From an uncultured Actinomycetes bacterium (GTDB lineage: Bacteria; Actinomycetota; Coriobacteriia; Coriobacteriales; Atopobiaceae): DNA of 64,000 nucleotides. Of this stretch, positions 28,920-38,480 are shown piece by piece (position 1 is the first letter of the stretch; every line of letters begins with the position of its first letter). A program made the translations under genes and the position numbers. Location of the stretch: positions 1-64,000 of the forward strand of contig OMWB01000020.1 in NCBI GenBank assembly GCA_900314645.1, in the 5' to 3' direction. The notes under the pieces are model-generated. The model was given only the letters and a program-made list of their open reading frames with translations, was not told the DNA's origin and searched no databases.

Positions 28920-31301
28920 CTACACAAGATAGGCCTTCACGCCGCAGTAGATGCTGTCGATGTCTCGGGTACGGCTGGCCACCTTGTCGGAGGTGTTGCC
29001 CTCCACGGACTTCACCTTGCGGTCGCTCACGCGCTTCTCCGCGATGCCGATGTGGTCAGGCTCGCCGTCCTCGTCCCAGTCGTACAGGATAAGCTGCCCG
29101 CGCTCGACGTCCTCCGGCGCCACCACGAGCCCCTCACGACGCGCATACTCCGCGATGGTCTCGCAACCTGCGTGCGGGATGCCCGGAGCGCCAACGCCGG
29201 CGTTGTAACACCAGTAGCTCACGGCCATGACGCACCACGCCACGTCATCCGCGCCGTAGTCGATGCCGCCCTTCCAGGGATTGCACATCTCCTGGTACCA
29301 GCGGCCATACACGGAGCCAGTCGCCTTGTCTTCGTTCACGTCGTAGCCAAGGTCAGCCTCGGCGACCTTCACGAGCTCGTCTGCCGTGCCGTCGAGCTCC
29401 TTCAGCAGGTCCCCATCGGTGGAGAACCAATATGCCTTGCCGTCGATGAGACGAGAGCCCGTCACCATGACGCCCTCGGGGTCAAGCCAGTAGCGCTTGT
29501 TCTTGTACGTGATCCAGCCCGTGGTGGGCTTTCCGGTCTCTGCGTCGATGTAGTACCAGTCCCCGCTGTACTTTGACCAGCCCGCCTTCGCGCTTCCCCC
29601 GTACGTGGGCCCCGATGCAGAGATGATGCCGTCGCCGTTGACGTAGGCCCGAGAGCCATCCTTCAGCGTGACATACTCAGAGCGGGCAAGCCCACCCATC
29701 GGGGCATAGAAGAAGTACCGCTTCCCGCTGATCGTGTGTGCCCCCGTGAGGGAGACACCCTTGTTGTTGAAGTAGTACAAGGTGACGCCCGTGCTCCACC
29801 AACCAGTACGCACGGCACACGAGCCGTCGGTGCGGTACCACGAGCCGCCATTCTCTACCCACGCGTTGACCGGGCATGAGCCATCGCGGCGCGCGATGTA
29901 GCGCTTTCCCTCATCCGTGAAGACCTCACCCTGCTTCATCAGGCCCGTCTTGTCGAAGTAGTACCAGATGCCGTTCACCTTGGTCCATCCCGTGGCGAGC
30001 ACCCCGGCGCCGGTGGTGTAGTACCAGCCCCGCGCGGTCTCGTTCCACGAGCCGCCCGCAATCGCCCCAGACTCGCTTGCAAGATAGGCCTTGCCGTTCA
30101 CGGTGAACGACTCGTCCTGCTTCATGACCTTGGTCTTGGGGTCGAAGTAATACGTGGTGCCGTCAAAGACCACCCACCCGGACCTACAGGCACACGTGCG
30201 GTCGGTGAGATACCACTTACCCTTGACCTCAGCCCAGGCGTTAGCGGGGCATACGCCAGAGGCCTCGGCCACGTACGTCTTTCCGGATGCTGAGAACGTC
30301 CTCCCATGGACCATGGCCTTGGTCTTGGCATCGAGGTAGTACCACGCGCCGCCAGACTTTGTCCAGCCTGAGCGGCACGAGCAGCTGGCGTCGGTGAGGT
30401 ACCACTCCCCCGCCGCCTTGACCCACGATCCGGCAGGGCAAGCGCCCGAGGCGTTTGCCACATAGGTCTTCTTTCCTGCCGTAAACGCCTCGTCGGTCTT
30501 CATGGCCTTGGTCTTGGCATCAAGGTAGTACCACGTGCTGCCAGACTTGGTCCACCCAGAGCGGCACGCGCACGAGCTGTCCGTGAGATACCACTTTCCA
30601 GCCGCCTTCACCCAGCGATTTGCTGGGCAGGCGCCGGTCTTGTTGGCAACGTAGGTCTTCCCGCCAGCAGTGAACGCCTCGTCGCACTTCATGGCGCCGG
30701 TCTTGGTGTCGAAGTAGTACCACACGCCGCCGATGCTCTGCCAGCCGTGGGCCGCGTTCTTGCCGTCCTTGCTCCAATACCAGGTGCCGTCAGCGGCCTG
30801 GTTCCAGCCTTTGCGGGTGATTATGCGCGGCGCAGCCGTCGTCTTCGGCGTCGTCGTCTTGCTCACGCCAACGGAGGCCGCCTCGAGGGAAACCTGAGCC
30901 TCCTCGGGCACGGCCTCCTCTGCGGGGACCTCCTCTGGCACTGCGACTTCAACCTCGGGGGCTTGCTCCGCCTCCTCGAGAGCCTCGTCGTCACTCACGA
31001 CCTCGTCAGAGCCGTCGGACTCCTCAACCAGCGTCGAGCCCTCCTCAAGGACGGCTTCGTCCTCCTCGGTCGAACCACCCTCGTCCTCGGCGACGCCGTT
31101 CACGGTGGCGGCATCATCGAGTGGCTCGGAGCTGTCCGTGTCGGCTGGATCCTCGTCACCCTGGGGGACGTCGACCACGGCTTCCTCGGCTGTGACAGCC
31201 TCCACGTCGAGGTTGACCTCCTCGCCAAGCGCGAGGCACGGTGCGCCCATCAGCGCAACGGTCAGCGCCATAGCCGCGGTTATGGTCGTTCTCATGCGCA
31301 T
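28920..31301 (-). CDS. Secreted cell-wall-binding repeat protein with C-terminal CHAP domain
   Basis: This 793-residue protein has a signal peptide (ends near LALGEE), an acidic E/V/A/D-rich low-complexity stretch (about 30-145), aromatic cell-wall-binding repeats (about 160-640) and a C-terminal CHAP amidase/endopeptidase domain with catalytic Cys in DVAWCVMAV (near 685) and His in PDHIGIAE (near 746). It should cut peptidoglycan. Several repeats are 63 residues long and carry CP...C pairs with exactly 18 residues between (C225/C244, C288/C307, C351/C370), plus one extra Cys two residues on. It forms a tandem pair with the next gene, which shares this repeat type. Confidence 0.88.
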   Translation of the reverse strand: MRMRTTITAAMALTVALMGAPCLALGEEVNLDVEAVTAEEAVVDVPQGDEDPADTDSSEPLDDAATVNGVAEDEGGSTEEDEAVLEEGSTLVEESDGSDEVVSDDEALEEAEQAPEVEVAVPEEVPAEEAVPEEAQVSLEAASVGVSKTTTPKTTAAPRIITRKGWNQAADGTWYWSKDGKNAAHGWQSIGGVWYYFDTKTGAMKCDEAFTAGGKTYVANKTGACPANRWVKAAGKWYLTDSSCACRSGWTKSGSTWYYLDAKTKAMKTDEAFTAGKKTYVANASGACPAGSWVKAAGEWYLTDASCSCRSGWTKSGGAWYYLDAKTKAMVHGRTFSASGKTYVAEASGVCPANAWAEVKGKWYLTDRTCACRSGWVVFDGTTYYFDPKTKVMKQDESFTVNGKAYLASESGAIAGGSWNETARGWYYTTGAGVLATGWTKVNGIWYYFDKTGLMKQGEVFTDEGKRYIARRDGSCPVNAWVENGGSWYRTDGSCAVRTGWWSTGVTLYYFNNKGVSLTGAHTISGKRYFFYAPMGGLARSEYVTLKDGSRAYVNGDGIISASGPTYGGSAKAGWSKYSGDWYYIDAETGKPTTGWITYKNKRYWLDPEGVMVTGSRLIDGKAYWFSTDGDLLKELDGTADELVKVAEADLGYDVNEDKATGSVYGRWYQEMCNPWKGGIDYGADDVAWCVMAVSYWCYNAGVGAPGIPHAGCETIAEYARREGLVVAPEDVERGQLILYDWDEDGEPDHIGIAEKRVSDRKVKSVEGNTSDKVASRTRDIDSIYCGVKAYLV
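30069..30635 (-). repeat. Three tandem 189-bp coding repeats (63-residue Cys-pair units)
   Basis: Residues 223-411 of the CHAP protein are three units of 63 residues, each with GxCP, WYLTD, CxCRSGW and FxxxGK landmarks. Similar units recur in the neighbouring gene at 32097-32663. Confidence 0.8.
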
Positions 31302-31337
31302 AGCTCTCCGATCATCGCCGTGGCACGCCTGTGTCCA

Positions 31338-33506
31338 TTAGAAGATGGGGCTGCCGCCTCCCACAAAGCCAGACTGATAGACGCTGCGCTTGGAGACGCC
31401 ATAGCCCGGGAAGGCATCGATCATCTGCGAGTCTCCCACGTACACGCCCACGTGACCGGTATGCCACTTGTCATTGATGGGCGAGAAGAACACCAGGTCA
31501 CCGGCATTGAGGTTGGAGACGTTCGTCGTCCAGTTGCCACGCTTCTCGACCCACCACATCTGGCTGTACTCCTTGTTCTCCTCGTTCCAGTAATAGGAGT
31601 AGTAGCCCTGCTTGCGGGGCACGGTGAAGCCAGCCTCCTTGTAGCACCAGTACGAGAAGCCAGAGCAGTTGAAGGCGACATCCTTCTCGTAGTAGTCGTT
31701 TGCCTCGGTATACGCGGCACCGATTTGCGAGTAGGCGGCGTTGACGATGGCCTTGCGCACCGCATCCGCGTCAATCCACGCGCCGTCGTCCTTGAAGTAC
31801 TGCTTCTTGCCGTCGATGGTGCGCTCGCCCGTCACCATCACGCCGTTCTTGTCAAACCAGTACCAGACGCCCTTGATCTTCTGCCAGCCCGTTGCCGCGT
31901 TGCCGGAGTCATCGATGTAGTACCACTTGCCGCCGTCCTTCAGCCAGCCCGTGACCTTTGACCCATCGGGGTTGTAGTACACGCCGTCCTTGCGGTAGGT
32001 ACCGTCGAGAGCGCCATCCGCATTCGCGAAGCGCTCCGTACCGTCAGGCAGCTTCACGAAGCGGTTTGCCGCCATCGCGCCGCTGGAGGTGAGGAAGTAG
32101 CTCTTGCCGCCGACCTCGATGAGGCCGGTCTTCATCTTGCCCTGCACGCCCGCCTTGTCCTTGGCAGGGCTGAGGTAATACCACGTGGAGTCAACCTGCG
32201 CCCAGCCCGTGCGCGCGGCGCAGGAGCTGTCGGTCAGGTACCAGTACTTCCCCACCTGCACCCAGGCGTTGGCGGGGCAGGCGCCCGAAGCCTTGGCCAC
32301 GTAGGTCTTGCCGCCGACAACAAAGGCAACGTTGCTCTTCATGACGCCCGTCTTGGGATCGAGGTAGTACCACGTGTCACCATCCTGCGCCCAGCCGGTA
32401 CGTGCGGCGCATGACCCGTTAGTGAAGTACCACTTGTTGTTAAGCTGCACCCACGCGTTCTCAGGGCAGGCACCCGAAGCCTTTGCGACGTACATGGTAC
32501 CGTTCACCTTGAAGGTTTCGCCGCTCTTCATGATGCCCGTCTTGGGATCGAGGTAGTACCACGTACCGTCGACCTGCGCCCAACCCGTGCGCGCGGCGCA
32601 CGAGCTGTCCGTGAGATACCAGCCCTTCGCCAGCTTGACCCAGGCGTTGGTCGGGCAGGCGCCCGAGCCAGTCGCGACGTAGCGCACGCCATCGACTACA
32701 AAACTCTCGGCGCACTTCATGGCACCCGTCTTTGCGTCAAGGTAGTACCACGAATCGCCGCTCTTCAGCCAGCCGGTGCGAACCACCGAGTCTTCCAGGT
32801 AGTACCACGTGCCCTTCACGCTCTTCCAACCAGAGCCCGTCACGCGCGCCCCGTCCTCGCCAAAGAGGAAGAGCTTGTCATCCACCGCGTGGGTGGCGGC
32901 ACTCACCATGACGCCGGTCTTGTCGTCCAGGTAGTAGTACGAGCCGTCGATCTTCTGGTAGCCCGTCAGCTTCTCGCCGTCACGGTAGTAGACGGAGCCC
33001 TTCTTGCCGTTCTTCAGGGTCTCGTTCGCCCAACCATCAACCGGCTTGTACTCGGGCTCCTCCGCCGTGGCTTCAAGCTGCACATCCTCGGACTCCGGGG
33101 CCTTTTCCTCGGTGACCGCGGCAGCGGGCTCCTCGTCCACTGTCTCGGCAGCGTCACCCTGGACCACGGGCTCCTCAGCCTCAGGCTGCTGGGCAGGGTC
33201 CTCGTTGGGCTCGTCGACAGGCGTGACCTCGTCCTCGGGCACATCGACCGTACCCATCGGCTCGGCAGGCTCCTCCGTACCAGAATCCTCCGCGACGGGC
33301 ACTTCCGGTGCGGGCGTCTCCGTGGCAGGTGCCTCGCCCGGCTCTTCCGCAACCGTCGACTCATCGTCGTCGGTTACGACAGCCTGAGCGGTCTCCTTGT
33401 TGAGCGCCTCAGGCTCCGCCTCGGCAAGCGCGACGGAAGGCACGGCAAGCGTCGTCATAGCAAGCGCAATCGCGCAAAGCGACGCGCAGACAGTCTTACG
33501 GGTCAT
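31338..33506 (-). CDS. Secreted cell-wall-binding repeat protein with C-terminal NlpC/P60-like domain
   Basis: This 722-residue protein has a signal peptide (ends near ALAEA), an acidic E/P/V-rich stretch to about residue 155, aromatic repeats and a C-terminal NlpC/P60-type Cys peptidase domain (AFNCSGFSYWCYKEAGF near 610, HTGHVGVYVGDSQMIDAF near 680). It is probably a D,L-endopeptidase held at the cell wall. The middle has three 63-residue units with Cys pairs C284/C303, C347/C366 and C410/C429, always 18 residues apart. GGGGAG stands before ATG 33506. Only 36 bases separate it from the CHAP gene, so the two are likely co-transcribed. Confidence 0.88.
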   Translation of the reverse strand: MTRKTVCASLCAIALAMTTLAVPSVALAEAEPEALNKETAQAVVTDDDESTVAEEPGEAPATETPAPEVPVAEDSGTEEPAEPMGTVDVPEDEVTPVDEPNEDPAQQPEAEEPVVQGDAAETVDEEPAAAVTEEKAPESEDVQLEATAEEPEYKPVDGWANETLKNGKKGSVYYRDGEKLTGYQKIDGSYYYLDDKTGVMVSAATHAVDDKLFLFGEDGARVTGSGWKSVKGTWYYLEDSVVRTGWLKSGDSWYYLDAKTGAMKCAESFVVDGVRYVATGSGACPTNAWVKLAKGWYLTDSSCAARTGWAQVDGTWYYLDPKTGIMKSGETFKVNGTMYVAKASGACPENAWVQLNNKWYFTNGSCAARTGWAQDGDTWYYLDPKTGVMKSNVAFVVGGKTYVAKASGACPANAWVQVGKYWYLTDSSCAARTGWAQVDSTWYYLSPAKDKAGVQGKMKTGLIEVGGKSYFLTSSGAMAANRFVKLPDGTERFANADGALDGTYRKDGVYYNPDGSKVTGWLKDGGKWYYIDDSGNAATGWQKIKGVWYWFDKNGVMVTGERTIDGKKQYFKDDGAWIDADAVRKAIVNAAYSQIGAAYTEANDYYEKDVAFNCSGFSYWCYKEAGFTVPRKQGYYSYYWNEENKEYSQMWWVEKRGNWTTNVSNLNAGDLVFFSPINDKWHTGHVGVYVGDSQMIDAFPGYGVSKRSVYQSGFVGGGSPIF
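32097..32663 (-). repeat. Three tandem 189-bp coding repeats, same unit as in the neighbour gene
   Basis: Residues 282-470 of the NlpC/P60 protein form 63-residue units with GACPxNAWV, SCAARTGWA and TWYYL landmarks. Confidence 0.8.
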
Positions 33507-33550
33507 ACGAACTCCCCAACACGATGATTTGGTACAGCACCCATGAATTA

Positions 33551-33593
33551 TCCTCTCTCAGAGGACGCTTCACGAAGAACGCAATTCTTGCGT
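33551..33593. other. Two small hairpins between recO and the NlpC/P60 repeat gene
   Basis: TCCTCT-CTC-AGAGGA (33551-33565) and ACGCAA-TTC-TTGCGT (33579-33593) are perfect 6-3-6 hairpins in the 90-base gap. They may mark the end of the recO transcript or lie in the leader of the repeat gene. Confidence 0.4.
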
Positions 33594-33596
33594 AAC

Positions 33597-34346
33597 CTAC
33601 ACGCTGAGGTAGAACTCCATGGCTCGTAGGCGAGCATCCAGATGCGTGGCCGCCCAGCGATGCGCGAAACCAACGAGCTCAGAGGTGGTGGCCACGTCGC
33701 AGCTCTGGACAAGCAGATCGTCAAAGGTGAGCCGCACGAGCGCCAGAATCCATTGCAAGTAGGAAGGGCTCACCTCGACCGCGTCACCCAAGTCCTTGGC
33801 ACAGCTCGCGCAGACCGAGCCACCCGCAGACACCGAGAGAAACGTCACAGCCGGATCCCCGCAAAGCACGCAGGCCGACACCTGTGGGCGCCATCCTCCG
33901 TGCGCGAGCACCTTGACGACATAGGCCGCCACCACAAGGTCGAGCCGCGCCTGGTCAGGAGCCTCCTCGCAGGCCCGCAATGCTCGGGCACAGACTGGAT
34001 ACAGAAACGGATCCTCGGCGTCGGCAAAGCAGGTGAGCCGCGCGACCTCGCAGATGGCCGAGGCGGCGCTCACACGCTCGATGCTTCCACGGATGCGGCC
34101 ATGGGCATCCACAACCGACGCCTCGGAGACGATGTCGAGCGAGCGGCCATGAGCCAGCAGGAAGTCCGTCTCGCAGAAGAGCTCGGAACGCGCCGCAAGG
34201 CGCCCGCCGGGCTTGCGGCCACCTTTCGCGACGGCTCGCAGCTCGGCACCGCTTTCAGAAAGCAGCGTCAGGATGAGGTCCTGCTCCGCAAGAGGCGTGC
34301 GGTCGAGCACGATGGCCTTGGCACGATACGTCTTTCTGCCCGGCAA
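33597..34346 (-). CDS. recO: DNA repair protein RecO
   Basis: This 249-residue RecO loads RecA at gaps together with RecR. It has an N-terminal OB fold (YRAKAIVLDRTPLAEQDLILTLLSE), a helical domain and a zinc site with CVLCG and CASC. It starts three bases after the era stop, in the widespread phoH-ybeY-dgkA-era-recO order. Confidence 0.95.
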   Translation of the reverse strand: MPGRKTYRAKAIVLDRTPLAEQDLILTLLSESGAELRAVAKGGRKPGGRLAARSELFCETDFLLAHGRSLDIVSEASVVDAHGRIRGSIERVSAASAICEVARLTCFADAEDPFLYPVCARALRACEEAPDQARLDLVVAAYVVKVLAHGGWRPQVSACVLCGDPAVTFLSVSAGGSVCASCAKDLGDAVEVSPSYLQWILALVRLTFDDLLVQSCDVATTSELVGFAHRWAATHLDARLRAMEFYLSV

Positions 34347-34349
34347 CGC

Positions 34350-35264
34350 TTACTCTCCCGCGTCGTAGCCCAGACGGCGGATCTCGTTCTGGTCGCGGCG
34401 CCACTCAGGCTGCACGCGCACCTCAAGGTCAAGGTAGATGTTGGTGCCGAACAGGTACTCGATGTCCTTGCGAGCCTCGATGCCGATCTTCTTGATCATC
34501 TGACCGCCCTTGCCGATGACGATGGCCTTCTGGCCAGGGCGCTCGACCATGATGGTGGCAAGGATGGATCCGTGGCCGTCCTTGGCCCAGGTCACCTCGT
34601 CACAGCGCACCGCGACCGAGTGCGGCACCTCCTGACGGCAGTTGAGCAGCACCTTCTCACGGATGTACTCGCTGATGAGCTCCTCGTCCGTGGCGTCGGT
34701 GGCCATGTCGTCGGGGAACCATTTCGGGCCTTCGGGCAGGTGTGCCGAGACGATATCCACGAAGGCGTCGACGTTGAAGCCCTGGGCCGCGGAGACCACG
34801 AGCTCGTCGTCAAAGCGCATCAGGGCACGCGCGGCCTCAAGCTGCGAGGAGACCTGCTCCGGCGTGGCGATGTCCGCCTTGGTGATGACTAGGAGCTTGA
34901 AGGGTGCGGGAGACGCCTCCACGTGCTTGGCAACCCACTCGTCGCCACGGCCTACGGGACGCGTTGCGTCAATCAGGAAGGCAGCGACATCGACGTCTGC
35001 CAGCTCACCGAGGGCAGCCTTGTTCAGCTCCTTGCCCAAGGCGTCCTTGGGCTTATGCAAGCCCGGGGTGTCCACGATGATGATCTGGGCATTCTCGGTG
35101 TTGACCACCGCACGAAGACGTCGGCGCGTGGTTTGCGCGACGGGGCTTGTGATGGCCACCTTCTCGCCCACGCAGGCGTTGACCAGCGTGGACTTGCCCA
35201 CGCTCGGGCGTCCCACCAAGGCCACAAAGCCGCTCTTAAACGCTTCGCTGGAACTCTCAGACAT
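34350..35264 (-). CDS. era: GTPase Era
   Basis: This 304-residue GTPase assists 30S subunit maturation by binding the 3' end of 16S rRNA. P-loop GRPSVGKSTLV, G3 DTPGLHKP and G4 TKAD precede the C-terminal KH domain (GQKAIVIGKGGQMIKKIG). AAGGA precedes the ATG. It follows dgkA by 19 bases and is followed by recO after three. Confidence 0.97.
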   Translation of the reverse strand: MSESSSEAFKSGFVALVGRPSVGKSTLVNACVGEKVAITSPVAQTTRRRLRAVVNTENAQIIIVDTPGLHKPKDALGKELNKAALGELADVDVAAFLIDATRPVGRGDEWVAKHVEASPAPFKLLVITKADIATPEQVSSQLEAARALMRFDDELVVSAAQGFNVDAFVDIVSAHLPEGPKWFPDDMATDATDEELISEYIREKVLLNCRQEVPHSVAVRCDEVTWAKDGHGSILATIMVERPGQKAIVIGKGGQMIKKIGIEARKDIEYLFGTNIYLDLEVRVQPEWRRDQNEIRRLGYDAGE

Positions 35265-35283
35265 GGATGGGTCCTTTCAGGCA

Positions 35284-35661
35284 CTAGGAGAAGAACAGCG
35301 CGTGCACAAACACGATGAGGCCCACGATGGCCACCTGCACGCACAGCACCCAAACGGCAGCGGCAGCGATGTCCTTTGCCTGTCCGGCCAGCGGGTGGAA
35401 TTCGGGGGAGACGAGGTCGACGACCTTCTCGATGGCGGTGTTGAGGAGCTCCGCGGCGATCACCACACCGCAGCAGACAAAGATGATGGCCCAGCTGAGC
35501 GGGTCGAGACCGATGAGGGCGCCAGCAGTGAGGGCCGCGGCACCTACGGCAAGCATCACCTTGAGGTTACGCTCCTGGCTGAACGCCGTGCGGAAGCCCT
35601 GCACGGCAAACAGGAAGCTTCTCCTGAAGGTGGGGTGATTGGGGCCGCGTCCGGGAATCAT
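35284..35661 (-). CDS. dgkA: Diacylglycerol kinase family protein (undecaprenol kinase type)
   Basis: This 125-residue membrane kinase has three hydrophobic helices and the family core AAELLNTAIEKVVDLVSPEFHPLAGQAKDIAAAAV (shown here only as the DgkA signature region, about residues 69-103). In Gram-positives the enzyme phosphorylates undecaprenol to feed cell-wall lipid carrier synthesis. It lies in the conserved ybeY-dgkA-era run, three bases after the ybeY stop. Confidence 0.93.
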   Translation of the reverse strand: MIPGRGPNHPTFRRSFLFAVQGFRTAFSQERNLKVMLAVGAAALTAGALIGLDPLSWAIIFVCCGVVIAAELLNTAIEKVVDLVSPEFHPLAGQAKDIAAAAVWVLCVQVAIVGLIVFVHALFFS

Positions 35662-35664
35662 GAA

Positions 35665-36168
35665 TTACGCATCCTCACGATGGCGGGTGATCATGACATG
35701 GTCGAGTGTACCATCCGTGGGCACAAGCTTGAGGAGCTCGTCCTCTCGCGCCTCCATCTCTTCCGCCTCGTCATCCTCCAGGTGGTCGTACCCCAGAAGG
35801 TGCAGGAGGCCATGCACAAACAGGAGCCGCGTCTCGTCAGCGGGCGTCGTGCCAAAGCGGGCCGCCTGCCGCGCGATGTAGTCCGGCGCAAGGAGAATGT
35901 CGCCCAGCTCGCAGGGCTCGTCCTCCGCGAGGTCAGGGTCATCTGGCCGCTCGCACTCCAGAGAGATGACGTCGGTGGCCGCATCGACGTCGCGCCACTC
36001 GAGGTTGTTCTCGCGCATCTCGTCGTCATCCACCAAGGTGACCGAGACGTAGCAGGGCCTCGTGACGTTCTCGGCCGCAAGGACGGCCTCACAGATGGCG
36101 AGCAGCTCGTCTTCCGTCAGCGCACCCTCGACGCCCTCGCGCGCGTCAAAGTCAAGGTTAGCCAGCAT
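35665..36168 (-). CDS. ybeY: Endoribonuclease YbeY (rRNA maturation)
   Basis: This 167-residue metallo-endoribonuclease acts in 16S rRNA 3'-end maturation and ribosome quality control. The zinc motif HGLLHLLGYDH is intact. I chose ATG 36168, which overlaps the end of phoH by 11 bases; the frame stays open further upstream, but that part is inside phoH and has no family match. Its acidic surface stretch (DDPDLAEDEPCE) is longer than usual. Confidence 0.95.
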   Translation of the reverse strand: MLANLDFDAREGVEGALTEDELLAICEAVLAAENVTRPCYVSVTLVDDDEMRENNLEWRDVDAATDVISLECERPDDPDLAEDEPCELGDILLAPDYIARQAARFGTTPADETRLLFVHGLLHLLGYDHLEDDEAEEMEAREDELLKLVPTDGTLDHVMITRHREDA

Positions 36169-37132
36169 GATGGGCCCCTCCCCTCTTGGTTGCCTCGTCA
36201 CGCGCATAGGCGTCCACGATGCGCGCCACCAGCGAATGGCGCACGATGTCGTTGCGGTCGAGGTCAACAAACGCGACGTCGTCCACACCCTGAAGCACGC
36301 GGCGTGCGGACTCAAGGCCGTTCTCACCCATCAGGTCACGCTGGGTGATGTCGCCCGTGACCACAAACTTTGCGCCGAATCCCAGACGCGTGAGGAACAT
36401 CTTCATCTGGTCTGGCGTGGTGTTCTGCGCCTCGTCCAGGATAACGAAGGCGTTGTTGAGCGTGCGGCCGCGCATGAACGCGAGCGGCGCGATCTCGATG
36501 GTGCCCTGCCCGATGAGATTCGTGGCGCGCTCCACGTCGAACATGTCAAAGAGCGCGTCGTAGAGCGGACGGATGTACGGGTCGAGCTTCTCCTCGAGGG
36601 TGCCTGGCAGAAAGCCCAGGGACTCCCCCGCCTCCACCACGGGACGGGCCAGGACGATGCGGGCCACGTCGTGGCGCTTGAGCGCTGCCACCGCCATGGC
36701 CATGGCAAGGTAGGTCTTACCCGTGCCGGCGGGGCCGATGCCAAAGGTGATGGTGTTTCGCCTGATGGCCTCCACGTAGCGCTTCTGGCCCTCGGTCTTG
36801 GGTCGGATGACCTTGCCGCGATGGGTGGTGACGATGTCCTCCTCCACGGAGAGCGGACCGGCCGCACCGTGGCTCACCTGGCCGATGATGAGGTCGACGT
36901 CTTCCGTGGTGGGAGCCTCGCCTGCCGAGATGATGGAGATCAGCCGCGAGAAGACCGAGACCACCTGGTCGACCTCGGAGGCGTCGCCCACCACCGAGAT
37001 GACGTTTCCGCGCACCGTGACCATGGCGTCAAAGGCATCCTCCACGCGCCTGAGCAGCGCGTCAGCGGCGCCCATGAGCAGCGTTGGGTCGATGTTGTCA
37101 GGTATGGTCAGGCGAATCTGGGTGGGCTCCAA
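36158..37132 (-). CDS. phoH: PhoH family ATPase
   Basis: This 324-residue protein is a PhoH-like P-loop ATPase. Walker A GPAGTGKTY, the FMRGRTLNNAFVILDEAQN Walker B region and GDITQRDL are typical. An N-terminal KH-like part (about 1-110) suggests RNA binding. It is nearly always encoded with ybeY and era and is thought to work in RNA metabolism, although its reaction is unsettled. The gene overlaps ybeY by 11 bases. Confidence 0.95.
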   Translation of the reverse strand: MEPTQIRLTIPDNIDPTLLMGAADALLRRVEDAFDAMVTVRGNVISVVGDASEVDQVVSVFSRLISIISAGEAPTTEDVDLIIGQVSHGAAGPLSVEEDIVTTHRGKVIRPKTEGQKRYVEAIRRNTITFGIGPAGTGKTYLAMAMAVAALKRHDVARIVLARPVVEAGESLGFLPGTLEEKLDPYIRPLYDALFDMFDVERATNLIGQGTIEIAPLAFMRGRTLNNAFVILDEAQNTTPDQMKMFLTRLGFGAKFVVTGDITQRDLMGENGLESARRVLQGVDDVAFVDLDRNDIVRHSLVARIVDAYARDEATKRGGAHHAG

Positions 37133-37211
37133 GGTTGCGTTCCTCCGGAAATCTCTCTCACGGTCAAGACAGATGATAGACCAACTTGCGGTGAGTCCCC
37201 GTTCGGGCCTC

Positions 37212-38480
37212 TCACTGAGGGGGAATCACACACGTCAAGGTCGCAGTTTCGTCTACGGATGCGATCCGCACGGGCACGAGCGAGTCAACGGGAATCGTCT
37301 CGTCGAGGCACGCGTCGAAGAGGCCGCCTGTGATGCCGGCACCGGGCGCCTGCACCACCACGAGGTCTTCCGAACCCACAAGCGCCCGTGCCTCGGCAAG
37401 CCGCATGTTCTTCGAGAGCTCCTGCGCCTGCGCGGAGCGCCGAGCCGCCACAAGAGCGTCTACCTGCCCTTCCATGGTCGCGGCCGGCGTACCGGGGCGC
37501 TTGGAGTAGCGGAACACGTGCATATGCGAGAAGCGCGCCCGCTCGCAGAACGCGAGGCTTTGCGCAAACTCCCGCTCGGTCTCCCCAGGGAACCCCACGA
37601 TGAGGTCCGTCCCAAACGAGGCGTGCTCCACCCGCTCACGCACGAGCAACATGCGCCGCGCAAACAGGTCCGTATCGTACACGCGGCCCATGCGACGCAG
37701 TGTCTCGTCGCAGCCAGACTGCAGGCACATGTGCAAGAACGGGGCGACGCGACCCTCGGATGCAGCCATCACATCGGCCAGGCGCTCGTCCACGTCCTGA
37801 GGCTCGATGGATCCCAGTCGCACGCGGCCCACGTCGGTCTGGTCAAGAATGGTCTCGAGCAGCTCAGGCAGCCACACGCGACGCCCGTCAACCTCGTCAC
37901 GATATCGGCCCAGGTTGATGCCGGTCAGCACCACCTCGCGCGCACTCTGCGCGCAGGCCTCGCGAACCTGACGGACAACCTCGGGCACCGCCACCGAGCG
38001 CGAGCGGCCGCGGGCCTTCCACACGATGCAGTACGTACAACGCAGGTCACAGCCGTCTTGCACCTTGATGCCGGGACGCGTACGCCCCGTAGCCGTCACG
38101 GTACCGAACTCGGTCGAGCCCTCGGGGGTCTGCCCCTCGATCTGCAGCTCGTCGAGCACGCGCCGCGCCACGGCACCCTTGTCAACCTCCACGAGCACGT
38201 TCGGCGCAAGCGCCTCTAGCTCGCCGGAGAACAGCGTGGCCACGCAGCCCGTGGCAATGACGAGAGGGCGCTGCGGCAGACCGGCAGCGTGACGGATGGC
38301 CTTGCGCGTCTTGGCCTCGGCCTCTCCCGTCACGGCACAGGTGTTGATGACGATCACGTCGGCCTCGCGCTCGCGCACCAGCTCCATGCCGGCACGACGC
38401 AGCTCGCTCACGATGACGTCCGTCTCGACGCGGTTCACCCGACAGCCGAGGCTCACAAAGGCGACGCCAGCCACGCTCAC
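37212..38480 (-). CDS. mtaB: tRNA t6A37 methylthiotransferase MtaB
   Basis: This 422-residue radical-SAM enzyme converts t6A37 to ms2t6A in tRNAs for ANN codons. Cys of the UPF0004 domain are in [16 protein letters not shown] and GCVA; the radical-SAM motif is CDLRCTYC. I chose GTG 38480, which overlaps the dnaJ stop as GTGA and has AGGAAG upstream; an in-frame ATG at 38510 would overlap dnaJ by 34 bases. LGCRVNR fits MtaB/YqeV rather than MiaB. Confidence 0.9.
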   Translation of the reverse strand: MSVAGVAFVSLGCRVNRVETDVIVSELRRAGMELVREREADVIVINTCAVTGEAEAKTRKAIRHAAGLPQRPLVIATGCVATLFSGELEALAPNVLVEVDKGAVARRVLDELQIEGQTPEGSTEFGTVTATGRTRPGIKVQDGCDLRCTYCIVWKARGRSRSVAVPEVVRQVREACAQSAREVVLTGINLGRYRDEVDGRRVWLPELLETILDQTDVGRVRLGSIEPQDVDERLADVMAASEGRVAPFLHMCLQSGCDETLRRMGRVYDTDLFARRMLLVRERVEHASFGTDLIVGFPGETEREFAQSLAFCERARFSHMHVFRYSKRPGTPAATMEGQVDALVAARRSAQAQELSKNMRLAEARALVGSEDLVVVQAPGAGITGGLFDACLDETIPVDSLVPVRIASVDETATLTCVIPPQ

